In this document: positions 23,927 through 34,929 of the stretch, piece by piece
Position numbering within the stretch: the first letter of the stretch is position 1
How the letters are laid out: the number at the start of each line of letters is the position of its first letter
Source of the DNA: Paucibacter sp. TC2R-5
Lineage (GTDB): Bacteria > Pseudomonadota > Gammaproteobacteria > Burkholderiales > Burkholderiaceae_C
Reading direction: 5' to 3'
Length of the DNA: 64,000 nt
Assembly: GCF_025717605.1 (NCBI RefSeq)
Contig: NZ_JAJIRQ010000012.1
Coordinates: 1-64,000, forward strand
The notes under the pieces: model-generated
Databases searched by the model: none
The model's input: the letters and a program-made list of their open reading frames with translations, nothing else
What the model was told of the DNA's origin: nothing
Translations under genes and position numbers: made by a program

Positions 23927-26029
23927 TCAGTCGTGGCGCAGCAAGAGCAAGCTGCGTCCGGGGATGGTCATTGTCTGACCTGCGTTGAAGATTTGATGAT
24001 CCGAAGGCTGCAGCACGGCGCTGCTGTCCAGCGCCAAGCGCCAGGCACCACCGCTGAGTTTGAAGGCCAGCTCTTGGGGCTCGGGGTTGAACACCACCAT
24101 CAGGCGCGGCTGGCTGGCGCCGGCCTCGAACATCTGCGCCGCGAAAGCATGGCTGGAAGCATCAAACCAGTCTTGCTGCTGCATCTCTTGGCCCGCCGGC
24201 GTGAACCAGCGCAGGCGTGCAGCGGAGTCGCCAGTGGAGGCAAACCAAGCATCGTGTCGCAGCAAAGGCTCTTGGCGGCGCAGCGCCAAGAGCTGCGCGA
24301 CAAAAGCTTGCGTATCTGCTTCAGCTTCGGCCCAGCTCAGCCAGGTCGTCGCGTTGTCCTGGCAATAGGCATTGTTGTTACCGCCCTGGCTGTTGCCGAT
24401 CTCATCGCCCGCGCACAGCATCGGCGTGCCCTGAGCCAAGAGCAAGGTGGCCAGCATCGCGCGGCGCACGCGCAGACGGGTGGCGCGAATAGTGGCGTCA
24501 TCGCTCGGCCCCTCAAACCCAAAGTTGGCGCACAGCTCACCATCACGTCCGTCGCGGTTGTTTTCGCCGTTAGCGTAGTTGTGCTTGGTCGAGAAGCTCA
24601 CCACATCGGCCAAGACATAACCATCATGCACAGAGACAAAATTGACCGAGGCGCTGGGCCGGCGGCTGCCGTGGTGGAACAGATCGCTTGAGGCCATGAA
24701 ACGCCGCGCCAACTCGCCGCGGCCGACGCTGGGCTTGTCCGAGCGCAGCCAATAGCCGCGCACCGCATCGCGGAACTTGTCATTCCAATCCAGGAAGCGG
24801 CCGGGGAAGCGCCCGACCTGGTAACCCTCATGGCCGGCATCCCAGGGTTCCGAGATCAGATGCACGCCGGCCAGCAGCGGGTCCTGGCGCAAGGCGGTAA
24901 AGAAAGCCGCTTGCGGGTCAAAGCCATGGTGGGTGCGGCCCAGCACCGGTGCCAAATCAAACCGGAAGCCGTCGACGCCCATCTCGCCGACCCAGTAGCG
25001 CAGCGAATCCAGCACCAGCTGCGCGACACGTGGATGGGCGCAGTTGACGGTATTGCCGCAGGCGCTGACATTCTCATAACGGCTTTTGTCATCGGCAACC
25101 AGACGGTAGTAGCTGCGATTGTCCAAGCCCCTCAAGCTCAGGGTCGGGCCGAACTCATTGCCTTCGGGCGTGTGGTTGTAGACCACATCCAGCACCACCT
25201 CCAGCCCGGCCGCGTGCAGCCCGCGCACCATCGCACGGAACTCCTCCCGCACGGCGGTCGGGTCGTCCCGGTGCCGGGCCTGCGCCAGACCAGGGTCCGG
25301 GCTGAAAAAACCCAGGCTGTTATAGCCCCAGTAATTGGGCTTGCCCAGGTCGGCCAGATGTGGCTCGTCGATGTGGAAGTGGACGGGCAGCAAAGACAGG
25401 GTCGTCACGCCCAGCGCCTTGAAATGCGCCAACGCGGCCGGATGCGCCAGACCGGCATAAGTGCCTTGCAGCTCGGCCGGGACGCCCGGCAGCTGCTTGG
25501 AAAAGCCTTTCACATGGACCTCATACAGCACCAAGTCAGAGGTGGCATGGCGCGGCGCATTCAGGCGCGGGCTGCTGGCGGGCTCCAAGCCTGGCGCCAC
25601 CCGGGCCTTCAGTGCTTGCAAGGCGTTGTCGCGCGTATCGAAGGAGCGCGGGCCGTCCGGATGGCCCAACTCATAGCCATGTTGCTCGGGGCCCCAATTG
25701 AAATGGCCGACGATTTCGCGCGCATAGGGGTCGAGCAGCAGCTTGTGCGCGTTGAAACGATGGCCATGCTCAGGCGCGTAAGGGCCATGGGCGCGCAGGC
25801 CGTAGACAAGACCAGCGCCAAGGCCGGGCAAGAAGCCGTGGAAGACCGCATCATCATGGCCGGGCAGCTCATAGCGGCGCAACTCGCGCTGGCCCGAGGC
25901 ATCAAAGATGCACAGCTCGATGCGCGTCGCACCTTCCGAGAACACGGCGAAATTGATGCCACCGTCGCGCGGCGTGGCGCCCAATGGCTCGTGGCGCCCG
26001 GGTAAAAGTTTTGTTGGCAATGCAGACAT
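23927..26029 (-). CDS. glgX: Glycogen debranching enzyme GlgX
   Basis: A 700-residue GH13 debranching enzyme that cuts alpha-1,6 links in phosphorylase-limit dextrin. An N-terminal CBM48 (GATPRDGGINFAVFSEGATRIELCIFD) precedes the catalytic barrel with VVLDVVYNHTPEG, the nucleophile Asp in GFRFDLAPVLG, the acid Glu in LISEPWDAG and VSVHDGYVLAD. FDTRDNALQALK and the C-terminal beta domain are typical of GlgX/TreX. ATG 26029 follows the glgB stop by 14 bases. Its placement after glgP and glgB fits a glycogen or maltodextrin breakdown operon. Confidence 0.95.
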   Translation of the reverse strand: MSALPTKLLPGRHEPLGATPRDGGINFAVFSEGATRIELCIFDASGQRELRRYELPGHDDAVFHGFLPGLGAGLVYGLRAHGPYAPEHGHRFNAHKLLLDPYAREIVGHFNWGPEQHGYELGHPDGPRSFDTRDNALQALKARVAPGLEPASSPRLNAPRHATSDLVLYEVHVKGFSKQLPGVPAELQGTYAGLAHPAALAHFKALGVTTLSLLPVHFHIDEPHLADLGKPNYWGYNSLGFFSPDPGLAQARHRDDPTAVREEFRAMVRGLHAAGLEVVLDVVYNHTPEGNEFGPTLSLRGLDNRSYYRLVADDKSRYENVSACGNTVNCAHPRVAQLVLDSLRYWVGEMGVDGFRFDLAPVLGRTHHGFDPQAAFFTALRQDPLLAGVHLISEPWDAGHEGYQVGRFPGRFLDWNDKFRDAVRGYWLRSDKPSVGRGELARRFMASSDLFHHGSRRPSASVNFVSVHDGYVLADVVSFSTKHNYANGENNRDGRDGELCANFGFEGPSDDATIRATRLRVRRAMLATLLLAQGTPMLCAGDEIGNSQGGNNNAYCQDNATTWLSWAEAEADTQAFVAQLLALRRQEPLLRHDAWFASTGDSAARLRWFTPAGQEMQQQDWFDASSHAFAAQMFEAGASQPRLMVVFNPEPQELAFKLSGGAWRLALDSSAVLQPSDHQIFNAGQTMTIPGRSLLLLRHD

Positions 26030-26043
26030 AAATCAACAGGGTC

Positions 26044-28221
26044 TCAAGCAGGCACAAGAAATAGGCATGCCAGCGGCGGCAAGCTCAGCACAATCGACTG
26101 CGCTTGGCCCTGTGTGGCCACGGGCTCGGCAAGCAGCTGTCCGGCTTGATTGCCCATATTGCTGCCGCCGTAATGCGCAGAATCGGTGTTCAGGGCTTCA
26201 GTCCAGCCCGCATAGCCAGCTGGCACGCCGAGGCGGTAGCCATGGCGTGGCACCGGGGTGAAGTTGCTCACGACGAGGACAGGTGGTGCAGAAGCGTCTT
26301 TACGCATCCAGGCCAGCACCGAATGCTCGGCGTCCGCCGCGTCCAGCCACTCGAAGCCGGCAGCCTCGCAGTCAAGCCGGTGCAGCGCCGGCTGCTGGCG
26401 GTAGAGCTGGTTGAGATCGCGCACCAAGCGCTGCACGCCGGCATGCGCGGGCTGCTCCAGCAGCGCCCAAGGCAATTCGGCGTCATGATTCCATTCGCTG
26501 CTTTGAGCGAACTCCTGGCCCATGAACAGTAACTTCTTGCCCGGATGACCCCACATAAAGCCGTAATAGGCGCGCAGATTGGCGAACTTCTGCCAGGCGT
26601 CGCCGGGCATCTTGCCCAACATAGCCCCCTTGCCATGCACGACCTCGTCGTGCGAGATCGGCAGCACAAAGTTCTCGCTGAAGGCATAGACCAGGCCAAA
26701 GGTCATCTTGTCATGGTGCCAGCGGCGGTGAACCGGGTCTTCCTGCATGTATTTGAGCGTGTCATTCATCCAGCCCATATTCCATTTGTAGTGGAAGCCC
26801 AAGCCGCCGGCCGAGGTCGGCGCCGACACACCGGGAAAGCTGGTCGACTCTTCGGCCACCGTGATGGCGCCGGGAGCATGCAAGCCTAATTGCTCATTCA
26901 TGCGGCGCAGCAAGGCGATCGCCTCGAAGTTCTCGCGCCCGCCTTCGCTATTCGGAACCCACTCACCGGCCGGGCGCGAATAGTCGCGGTAAAGCATGGA
27001 CGCGACCGCATCGACACGCAGACCGTCCACACCCCAGCGCTCGGTCCAATACAGCGCATTACCGACCAGGAATTGGCGCACCTCGTTGCGGCCAAAGTTG
27101 TAGATCAGCGTGTTCCAGTCGCGATGGAAGCCCTCGCGCGGGTCGGCATATTCGTACAGCTGCGTGCCATCAAAATTCGCCAAACCATGGGCATCCGAGG
27201 GGAAGTGCGCCGGCACCCAGTCCAGCAGCAACCCCAGGCCACGCGCATGACAGGCCGCCACAAAACGGACAAAGTCCTCGGGCGGGCCGAAGCGTGCGCT
27301 GGGCGCATACAGGCCCAGCGTCTGATAGCCCCAGGAACCATCAAACGGATGCTCGCTGATAGGCATCAGCTGCAAATGCGTGAAGCCCATCTCGGCGGCG
27401 TAGGCCGGCAACTGCTCGGCCAGCTCATCCCAAGTCGGAAACTGCGCCGCGCCGCGCCGCCAGGAGGCGGCATGCACTTCGTAAATCGAGATCGGCGCCG
27501 AGCGTGCATTGGCCGCCGCGCGCTCGACCGGCAAAGCCATAGGCGCCGCCAAAGCGCTGGCGACGATGCTGGCCGTGTCGGGGCGCAGCTGCGCGGCGCG
27601 GGCAAAGGGGTCGGCCTTCAGCGGCAGCAACTGCCCGCCGGCATCCAGCAACTCGAACTTGTAGAGATCGCCCGCCGCCACATGCGGCACAAAGATCTCC
27701 CAGACGCCGCTCTCGTGGCGCCGCCGCATTGCATGGCGCCGGCCGTCCCAGCCATTGAAGCTCCCGACCACGCTGACGCGGCTGGCATTTGGCGCCCAGA
27801 CTGCAAAGCGCACGCCGGCTACATCACCCAAGATAAGAGGATGGGCACCCAGCGCCTCGAAGGGCCGCGGGTGCTCGCCACGCGCCAACAGGCTCAGATC
27901 TTGCTCGGGCAATTGCGGACCGAAGGCATAAGCATCGGCATAAACACCCTCGCTGCCATCGCCCCAGCACACGCGCAGGCGGTAATCAAAGCGCTTGCGG
28001 CGCCGCCCGGCCGGGGCTTCGAACAGCCCGTCCGGATGACGCAGCTTGAGGCTGGCGACCAGCTTGTCGCTGCCGGCCTCCAGCAGGTCCACCGAACGCG
28101 CGCCCGGCAGCAGCGCGCGCAGCCACATGCGACCGCCAGAGTCCGCATGAAGGCCCAAGACCGCAAACGGGTCGGCATGCCGCCCGCCCAGCAACTGATC
28201 GACCTCGCGCTGCGCCAACAT
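26044..28221 (-). CDS. glgB: 1,4-alpha-glucan branching enzyme
   Basis: A 725-residue GH13 enzyme with an N1 domain and CBM48 (YRLRVCWGDG, GVRFAVWAPNASRVSVVGSF), followed by the catalytic domain: YQTLGLYAPSARFGPPEDF, LLLDWVPAHFPSD, the nucleophile Asp in GLRVDAVASMLY, the acid Glu in TVAEESTSFPG and PISHDEVVHGKG. It moves chains to form alpha-1,6 branches. ATG 28221 is 5 bases after the glgP stop; the longer frame to 28251 would overlap glgP. No glycogen synthase or ADP-glucose pyrophosphorylase gene is in the window, so synthesis genes must lie elsewhere if present. Confidence 0.96.
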   Translation of the reverse strand: MLAQREVDQLLGGRHADPFAVLGLHADSGGRMWLRALLPGARSVDLLEAGSDKLVASLKLRHPDGLFEAPAGRRRKRFDYRLRVCWGDGSEGVYADAYAFGPQLPEQDLSLLARGEHPRPFEALGAHPLILGDVAGVRFAVWAPNASRVSVVGSFNGWDGRRHAMRRRHESGVWEIFVPHVAAGDLYKFELLDAGGQLLPLKADPFARAAQLRPDTASIVASALAAPMALPVERAAANARSAPISIYEVHAASWRRGAAQFPTWDELAEQLPAYAAEMGFTHLQLMPISEHPFDGSWGYQTLGLYAPSARFGPPEDFVRFVAACHARGLGLLLDWVPAHFPSDAHGLANFDGTQLYEYADPREGFHRDWNTLIYNFGRNEVRQFLVGNALYWTERWGVDGLRVDAVASMLYRDYSRPAGEWVPNSEGGRENFEAIALLRRMNEQLGLHAPGAITVAEESTSFPGVSAPTSAGGLGFHYKWNMGWMNDTLKYMQEDPVHRRWHHDKMTFGLVYAFSENFVLPISHDEVVHGKGAMLGKMPGDAWQKFANLRAYYGFMWGHPGKKLLFMGQEFAQSSEWNHDAELPWALLEQPAHAGVQRLVRDLNQLYRQQPALHRLDCEAAGFEWLDAADAEHSVLAWMRKDASAPPVLVVSNFTPVPRHGYRLGVPAGYAGWTEALNTDSAHYGGSNMGNQAGQLLAEPVATQGQAQSIVLSLPPLACLFLVPA

Positions 28222-28226
28222 CACGT

Positions 28227-30683
28227 TCAGCCCAGGCTGGCGACCGACCAAACGCGGTCAACGTACTCGGCAATCGTGCGGTCGCTGGAGAAGTCTCCCA
28301 TGCCGGCCACATTCAAAATCGCCTTGGCACCCCAGGCCTCGGGCTGCGCATAGAGCTCGTCCACTTCCAGCTGCTTGTCGACATAAGCGGCAAAGTCAGC
28401 CATCAACAGGTAGTTGTCCCGGTTCAACAGCATCTCGGTCAAGGCGCGGTAACGCCCGCCATCACCGGATGAGAACTCGCCAGCGGCGATGCTTTCGATG
28501 ACACGCTTCAGTTGCGCGTTTTGCTCCATATACAGGCGCGGGTCGTAACCGAGCGCCTTGATCTGAGCGACCGCTTCGGTGCGCAGACCGAAGACAAACA
28601 TATTCTCCTCACCCATGGCCTGGGCCATCTCGATATTGGCGCCGTCCCAGGTGCCTATCGTCAGCGCGCCATTGAGGGCGAACTTCATATTGCCGGTGCC
28701 CGAAGCCTCGGTGCCGGCGGTAGAGATTTGCTCGGACAAATCGGCCGCCGGGATGATCACCTCGGCCAGGCTAACGCCGTAATTGGGCAGATAGACGAGT
28801 TTGAGTTTGTCGCCGACACGCGGGTCGCTATTGACCACGCGCGCCACATCGTGCGCCAGCTGAATGATGGACTTGGCCATCACATAGGCGCTGGCCGCCT
28901 TGCCGGCAATGATGACGGTGCGTGGTACCCAGGCGGCGTCAGGATTGGCCAAGATCGCCTGATAACGCGCGACCACATGCAAGATGTTCAAGAGCTGGCG
29001 CTTGTATTCATGGATGCGTTTTATCTGCACATCGAACAGGCAGCTCGGATCGACCTGTACACCGATTTCGCGGCGGATCAGGTCGGCCAGGCGCTGCTTG
29101 TTGGCCAATTTGACGGCCTGGAACTGCTGGCGGAAGGCGCCGTCCGAGGCGGCCGGCGTCAAGGCACGCAGCTCGGCCAGATCTTGGCGCCAGCCCTTGC
29201 CGATACGCGCGTCCAGCAAGGTGGACAGCTGCGGGTTGGCCTGCTGCAGCCAGCGGCGCGGCGTCACACCATTGGTGACGTTATGGAAACGACCGGGGAA
29301 GATGGCCGCATAGTCGGCAAAAATGGTCTGCACCATCAGCTCCGAATGCAGCGCGGCCACGCCGTTGACGCGGTGCGAGGCAACGATGGCCAAGGCCGCC
29401 ATGCGCACGCGCCGCTCGCCTCCATTGCGACCTTCATCGATCAGCGACACGCGCGCCAGCAAGGCGTCGTCGCCGGGGAATTTGGCACGCACCTCATTCA
29501 AGAAGCGCGCGTTGATTTCGTAAATGATTTCCAGATGGCGCGGCAGCAGCGCCTCGAACAGCGACAGCGCCCAGGTCTCCAGCGCCTCTGGCATCAAGGT
29601 GTGATTGGTATAGGACACCGCTTGGCGCGTGATCTTCCAGGCGGCATCCCAGCCCAGGCCATGCTCGTCCAGCAGCAAGCGCATCAGCTCGGCCGGGGCC
29701 AGCGCCGGGTGGGTGTCGTTCAGATGAATCGCATTGCTTCGCCCCAAACCATCCAGACTGCCCGCTTCACGCAGATGGCGAGCGATCACGTCTTGCAGCG
29801 AGGCGCTGACCAGGAAGGCTTCTTGCTTCAGGCGCAACTCGCGGCCCGCTTCGCTGCTGTCGTCCGGGTAGAGCACCCAGTTCAGCGCATCGGCGGCGAC
29901 GCGGTGACGGGCCGCGCCGGCATAGTCACCGGCGCAAAAAGCCTTGAAGTCGATGGGCGCGGCAGCAGTCGCATGCCATTGGCGCAGCGTCGAGACGCGC
30001 TCGCTGTGGTGTGCCGGCACGATGAAGTCAAAGGCCTGCGCTTCGAGCTGCTCGGCCGCCAGCCAATGGCGCTGGCCGGCTTCATCCACCGTGACCCGGC
30101 CGCCAAAGCCGACCGCATAGCGCACATCGGCGCGCGGCACTTCCCAGGGCTGACCCAGGCGCATCCAGTCGTCCGGCGCTTCGACCTGGCGTCCGTCTTG
30201 AATCGCCTGGGCAAACATGCCGTATTGATAACGCAGGCCATAGCCGAAAGAAGGCAGGCCCAACTCGGCAAACGAATCCAGAAAGCATGCAGCCAGGCGG
30301 CCCAGGCCACCATTGCCGAGCGCCGCGTCGGGCTCACGCTCCAGCACATTGCCGAGTTGCTGGCCCTGCGCGGCCACGAGCCGATTCAGCTCGGGCTCCA
30401 AGCCCAGGGCGGCCAGCGCGTTCGACAAGGCACGCCCCATCAGGAATTCCATCGACAGGTAATGCACACGGCGCACCGGATGCGCAGCACCCGGCACAGA
30501 GTCGCGCGCGGCGTCCTCAGCCTGCGTGCGCGCCCACCGCTCGGCCAACAAGCCGCGCGCCGCGGTGGCGGCGGCCCGCATGGCAACGGCCGCTGTGGGC
30601 TGGCTGGCCTGCGCCAGCTCAGCGCCATAGGCCAGTGCAAATTGTTCGTTGAGGGCGGCTTTTTGGACTGCGTTGGAAGTCAT
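28227..30683 (-). CDS. glgP: Glycogen/maltodextrin phosphorylase
   Basis: About 818 residues, GT35. It cleaves alpha-1,4-glucans with phosphate to glucose-1-phosphate. RRVHYLSMEFLMGRALSNAL and GNGGLGRLAACFLDS near the N-terminus, NDTHPALAPAELMR in the centre, RRWLQQANPQL, and the pyridoxal-phosphate lysine in GTGNMKFALNGALTIG are clear. The start is uncertain: ATG 30683 (MTSNAVQKAALNEQ) is preferred, while ATGs at 30743 and 30731 would add 16-20 residues. It is the first gene of the leftward operon and is divergent from malK, sharing a 330-base control region with two palindromic operator-like sites. Confidence 0.95.
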   Translation of the reverse strand: MTSNAVQKAALNEQFALAYGAELAQASQPTAAVAMRAAATAARGLLAERWARTQAEDAARDSVPGAAHPVRRVHYLSMEFLMGRALSNALAALGLEPELNRLVAAQGQQLGNVLEREPDAALGNGGLGRLAACFLDSFAELGLPSFGYGLRYQYGMFAQAIQDGRQVEAPDDWMRLGQPWEVPRADVRYAVGFGGRVTVDEAGQRHWLAAEQLEAQAFDFIVPAHHSERVSTLRQWHATAAAPIDFKAFCAGDYAGAARHRVAADALNWVLYPDDSSEAGRELRLKQEAFLVSASLQDVIARHLREAGSLDGLGRSNAIHLNDTHPALAPAELMRLLLDEHGLGWDAAWKITRQAVSYTNHTLMPEALETWALSLFEALLPRHLEIIYEINARFLNEVRAKFPGDDALLARVSLIDEGRNGGERRVRMAALAIVASHRVNGVAALHSELMVQTIFADYAAIFPGRFHNVTNGVTPRRWLQQANPQLSTLLDARIGKGWRQDLAELRALTPAASDGAFRQQFQAVKLANKQRLADLIRREIGVQVDPSCLFDVQIKRIHEYKRQLLNILHVVARYQAILANPDAAWVPRTVIIAGKAASAYVMAKSIIQLAHDVARVVNSDPRVGDKLKLVYLPNYGVSLAEVIIPAADLSEQISTAGTEASGTGNMKFALNGALTIGTWDGANIEMAQAMGEENMFVFGLRTEAVAQIKALGYDPRLYMEQNAQLKRVIESIAAGEFSSGDGGRYRALTEMLLNRDNYLLMADFAAYVDKQLEVDELYAQPEAWGAKAILNVAGMGDFSSDRTIAEYVDRVWSVASLG

Positions 30684-30860
30684 AGGGCTGGCGCTCTTTG
30701 CGCTGTTAATACTTGGGGCAATTTTTTGCATGGTCGAATTCATGGCCTTGACAATCGGTCTTGATCGCAGCGGAGCTTGCAGGCTGCACTGCTTTAGCGA
30801 GGCAAGAAGCCCTCGGCGATGGCTGCTTGGCCCAAAGTATCGCCTACTCGAAGGATTTTG

Positions 30861-30875
30861 TGTAGTTTCACTACA
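30861..30875. promoter_or_regulatory. Perfect HexR-like operator in the glgP-malK control region
   Basis: TGTAGT-TTC-ACTACA is a perfect 6-3-6 palindrome. It resembles the TGTART-N3-AYTACA sites reported for HexR in other Proteobacteria (from memory). It is overlapped by a second perfect palindrome, TTTCACTA-CA-TAGTGAAA, at 30866-30883. It lies 178 bases upstream of the chosen glgP start. Confidence 0.65.
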
Positions 30876-30883
30876 TAGTGAAA
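30866..30883. promoter_or_regulatory. Overlapping palindrome TTTCACTA-CA-TAGTGAAA
   Basis: A perfect 8-2-8 inverted repeat that shares ten bases with the HexR-like site. It could be a site for a second regulator or an extended version of the same site. Confidence 0.45.
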
Positions 30884-30947
30884 GCCCGAATTTTTCACTC
30901 ACACCTAGGTTTGCCACCACAAAGTCCTGGCCCCTAGGTAGTTTTGC

Positions 30948-30962
30948 TGTTGTTAAACTACA
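30948..30962. promoter_or_regulatory. HexR-like operator over the malK -35 box
   Basis: TGTTGT-TAA-ACTACA matches the TGTAGT-N3-ACTACA pattern in 11 of 12 arm positions. It covers the -35 hexamer proposed for malK, a position typical of repression. It lies 87 bases from the site at 30861. Confidence 0.6.
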
Positions 30963-30978
30963 TCTTGAACGGTATATT
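30950..30978 (+). promoter_or_regulatory. Putative sigma-70 promoter of the malK operon
   Basis: TTGTTA (30950-30955) and TATATT (30973-30978) are separated by 17 bases and match the consensus in four and five of six positions. Transcription would begin near 30985, leaving a leader of about 28 bases before the malK ATG at 31013. Confidence 0.55.
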
Positions 30979-31012
30979 GCCTCCAAGATAAGACAAGGCG
31001 TGAGACAAAGAT

Positions 31013-32124
<1,112 letters not shown>

Positions 32125-32128
<4 letters not shown>

Positions 32129-33309
32129 AAGGCAGCGCCCTCCCACTGCTCGCCTTGCTATTGAGCGGCGCCGTTCACGCTGGCAGTAATCACAAACTGC
32201 TGGTCTGGATCAACGGCGACAAGGCCTATACCGGCCTGCAGCAAGTCGGCGATGCGTTTACCAAGGCCTCGGGCGTCAAGGTCGTGGTCGAGCATCCGGT
32301 CGATGCGACCGACAAATTCCAGCAAGCTGCCGGCGCGGGCAAGGGGCCGGACATTTTTTGCTGGCCGCATGACCGGGTCGGCGAATGGGCCAAATCGGGC
32401 CTGTTGACGCCCTTGCGCCCGAGCAAAAAGCTCTTTGAGGAAGTTGAAGAAGCGGCCTGGAAGGCCTTCGCCTACCAGGGCAAGATCTGGGGCTACCCGA
32501 TCGCGATCGAGACCACCGGCCTGATTTACAACAAGGCCTTGGTGCCTACGCCACCGGCCACATTCGATGAGCTGATCGCGCTCGACAAGCAGTTGCAAAA
32601 GCAAGGCAAGCACGCGATTTTGTGGGACTACAACAAGAGCTTTTTCACCTGGTCCATCCTGGCCGGCGCTGGTGGACAGATCTTTGGCCGCGACGCCAAG
32701 GGCGAGCTTGATGCCAACCAGGTCAGTGTCAACAATGCCGGCGCCTTGGCCGGCGCCGAGTTGATTGCCCGCCTCTTGCGCGAAGGCCATATGCCCAAGG
32801 GCGCACGCTATGCCGAGATGGAAAGCGGCTTTGCCAAGGGCGATGTGGCGATGATGATCTCTGGCCCCTGGGCCTGGGACAACGCCAAGAAAGCCAAGAT
32901 CGACTTCGGCGTCGCGCCGATCCCAGCCGTGGTCGCGGGCAAACCCTCCAAGCCTTTTGTCGGCGTACTCGGCTGCATGATCGCCGCACCGAGCACCCAG
33001 AAAGACATCGCGCGCGAGTTCCTTGAGAACCATTTGATGCGCCCGGAAGGGCTGAAGATTCTGGACGCCGATGTGCCGATCGGCGTGCCTGCCAACAAGG
33101 CTTTCTACGCCGAGTTGTCGGTCAACCCCTTGATCCGAGCCAGCATGGAGAACGCGCGCCTGGGCGAGGCCATCCCCAACATCCCCGAGGTCGGGCGCTT
33201 CTGGACCGCGATGGACGCAGCGCTTGAGGCCATCACCAACGGCCTGCAAAGCCCCAAGGATGCGCTCGACGGCGCCTCGGCCCGAATGCTGCTGAAGACC
33301 GCCAAATAA
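32125..33309 (+). CDS. malE: Periplasmic maltose/maltodextrin-binding protein
   Basis: A 394-residue solute-binding protein with a short signal peptide ([16 protein letters not shown], cleavage after about residue 19). The mature start [57 protein letters not shown], and [16 protein letters not shown] match the MalE family (compare LVIWINGDKGY in E. coli). It hands malto-oligosaccharides to MalFGK. The four-base overlap with malK shows translational coupling. An unusual feature against enterics is that malE lies between malK and malF in one operon. Confidence 0.95.
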
Positions 33310-33324
33310 GTACAAGAAAAACAC

Positions 33325-34920
33325 ATGAACGCCGCACCCCAACCATCCACAAGCCTGGGCGCACTCAGCGCCTACAGCAAGCTGCCTCCCACCGCGCTGG
33401 AGCGCGCGCTGCAGGCCTTGCGCTGGCCGCTCACAGGCGCGGCCATGCTGGCCTCGCTGTACATGGTCTTCATGATCCACGCCGCCGGCCAGACTTGGTG
33501 GGCGGTCGGCGCCCTGAGTTTTTTCGCGGCTGCGTTTTACGTCTACGTCAGCAATGCAGGCTTTGCTTACCGCTACTTGTTCCCCGGCATCGCCGGCATG
33601 CTGATCTTCATTGCCTTCCCGCTGATTTACACGGCGCAGATCGGCTTCACCAACTACTCCTCGGCGCATCTCTTGAGCGAGCAGCGCGTGCGCGACTATT
33701 TGCTTGATCAGCATGAGGCGGTGCAAGAACTCACCCAGCCCTTCACCCTGCATGCCGCTGGGTCGGAGTTCCGCTTGGCGCTCAGAGGGGCCGAAGAGAC
33801 TCCGGCCTGGGTCTCGCCACCGCTTGCTTTGCGCAACTCGGGCAAAGAGTTGGCGGTCGAAATGGAAGCCTTCGCCAATCAGCCCCTGCAGCCCGCCTTG
33901 TCGCTGCACGAGTTAATCCTGCACCGCGAAGCCTTGATGCAGCTGAAATTAGTATTGCCGGCTTCGGCGGGTCTGGGCGATTTGCGTTATCTGGGTCTGC
34001 GTGAGTTCGGCCCCATCACACGCAACTGGCAGGCTAACGCCGACGGCAGTCTGACCAGGCTCGCCGATGGCCAAGTCTTCAGCGCCAACCGCGAGATCGG
34101 CAATTTTCAAAATGCTGAAGGCGAAATTCTGCAGCCCGGCTTCAAGGTCGTGGTGGGCTGGCAGAACTACACCCGCATGGTGCTGGACGCGGAGTTCCGC
34201 GGGCCCTTCCTGGCCATCTTCAGCTGGACGGTCATCTTCAGCTTGTTGACCGTCGTACTGGCCACGTCCATCGGCATGCTGCTGGCGGTGATGCTGAACT
34301 GGGATGACCTCAAAGGCCGCACCACTTACCGCACGCTTTTGTTCCTGCCTTACGCGGTGCCGGGCTTTATCTCCATCCTGGTGTTCAAGGGCTTGTTCAA
34401 CCAAAACTTCGGTGAAATCAACGCGATTCTGGACGCGCTGTTCGGCGTGAAGCCGGCCTGGTTTGCCGACCCGCTGCTGGCCAAGACCATGCTGCTGATC
34501 GTCAACGTCTGGCTGGGCTACCCCTACATCATGATTCTGTGCGCCGGCTTGCTGAAGGCAATTCCGGCAGATCTGTACGAGGCCTCGGCGATTGCCGGCG
34601 CCGGCCCGCTGACCAATTTTTTCAAGATCACCGCACCCTTGGTCATCAAGCCCTTGGCGCCGCTCCTGGTCAGTGCCTTTGCCTTCAACTTCAATAACTT
34701 TGTGTTGATCGCCCTGCTGACCGATGGCAGGCCCGATTTCTTGAGCACCAAGATCCCGGCCGGGCAGACCGACATTCTGGTGTCCTACACCTACCGCATC
34801 GCCTTCAAGGACTCCGGCTCAGACTTCGGCCTCGCCGCCGCGATCTCGACGCTGATCTTCTTCCTGGTGGCAGCGATGTCTTTGATCAATCTGCGCTTGA
34901 TGCGCAAAGCTCAAGCTTAA
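33325..34920 (+). CDS. malF: Maltose/maltodextrin ABC transporter permease MalF
   Basis: A 531-residue inner-membrane subunit. Three hydrophobic helices lie in the first 110 residues (AAMLASLYMVFMI, AVGALSFFAAAFYVYV, FPGIAGMLIFIAFPLIY), then a large periplasmic loop of about 180 residues comparable to the P2 domain of E. coli MalF, then the transport core with the coupling helix EASAIAGAGPLTNFFKITAPL. The length is close to that of the enteric protein (514). It starts 15 bases after malE and pairs with MalG to form the channel. Confidence 0.95.
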   Translation: MNAAPQPSTSLGALSAYSKLPPTALERALQALRWPLTGAAMLASLYMVFMIHAAGQTWWAVGALSFFAAAFYVYVSNAGFAYRYLFPGIAGMLIFIAFPLIYTAQIGFTNYSSAHLLSEQRVRDYLLDQHEAVQELTQPFTLHAAGSEFRLALRGAEETPAWVSPPLALRNSGKELAVEMEAFANQPLQPALSLHELILHREALMQLKLVLPASAGLGDLRYLGLREFGPITRNWQANADGSLTRLADGQVFSANREIGNFQNAEGEILQPGFKVVVGWQNYTRMVLDAEFRGPFLAIFSWTVIFSLLTVVLATSIGMLLAVMLNWDDLKGRTTYRTLLFLPYAVPGFISILVFKGLFNQNFGEINAILDALFGVKPAWFADPLLAKTMLLIVNVWLGYPYIMILCAGLLKAIPADLYEASAIAGAGPLTNFFKITAPLVIKPLAPLLVSAFAFNFNNFVLIALLTDGRPDFLSTKIPAGQTDILVSYTYRIAFKDSGSDFGLAAAISTLIFFLVAAMSLINLRLMRKAQA

Positions 34921-34929
34921 GGACTTCAC

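Noticed and set aside
28512-30764. Long plus-strand open frame of 750 codons opposite glgP
   Set aside because: It is antisense to a clearly conserved phosphorylase, has an Arg/Gln/His-rich composition and no domain; it is a GC-driven shadow frame.
32158-33909. Minus-strand open frame of 583 codons opposite malE and malF
   Set aside because: It covers two well-supported genes in antisense and shows no recognisable motif.
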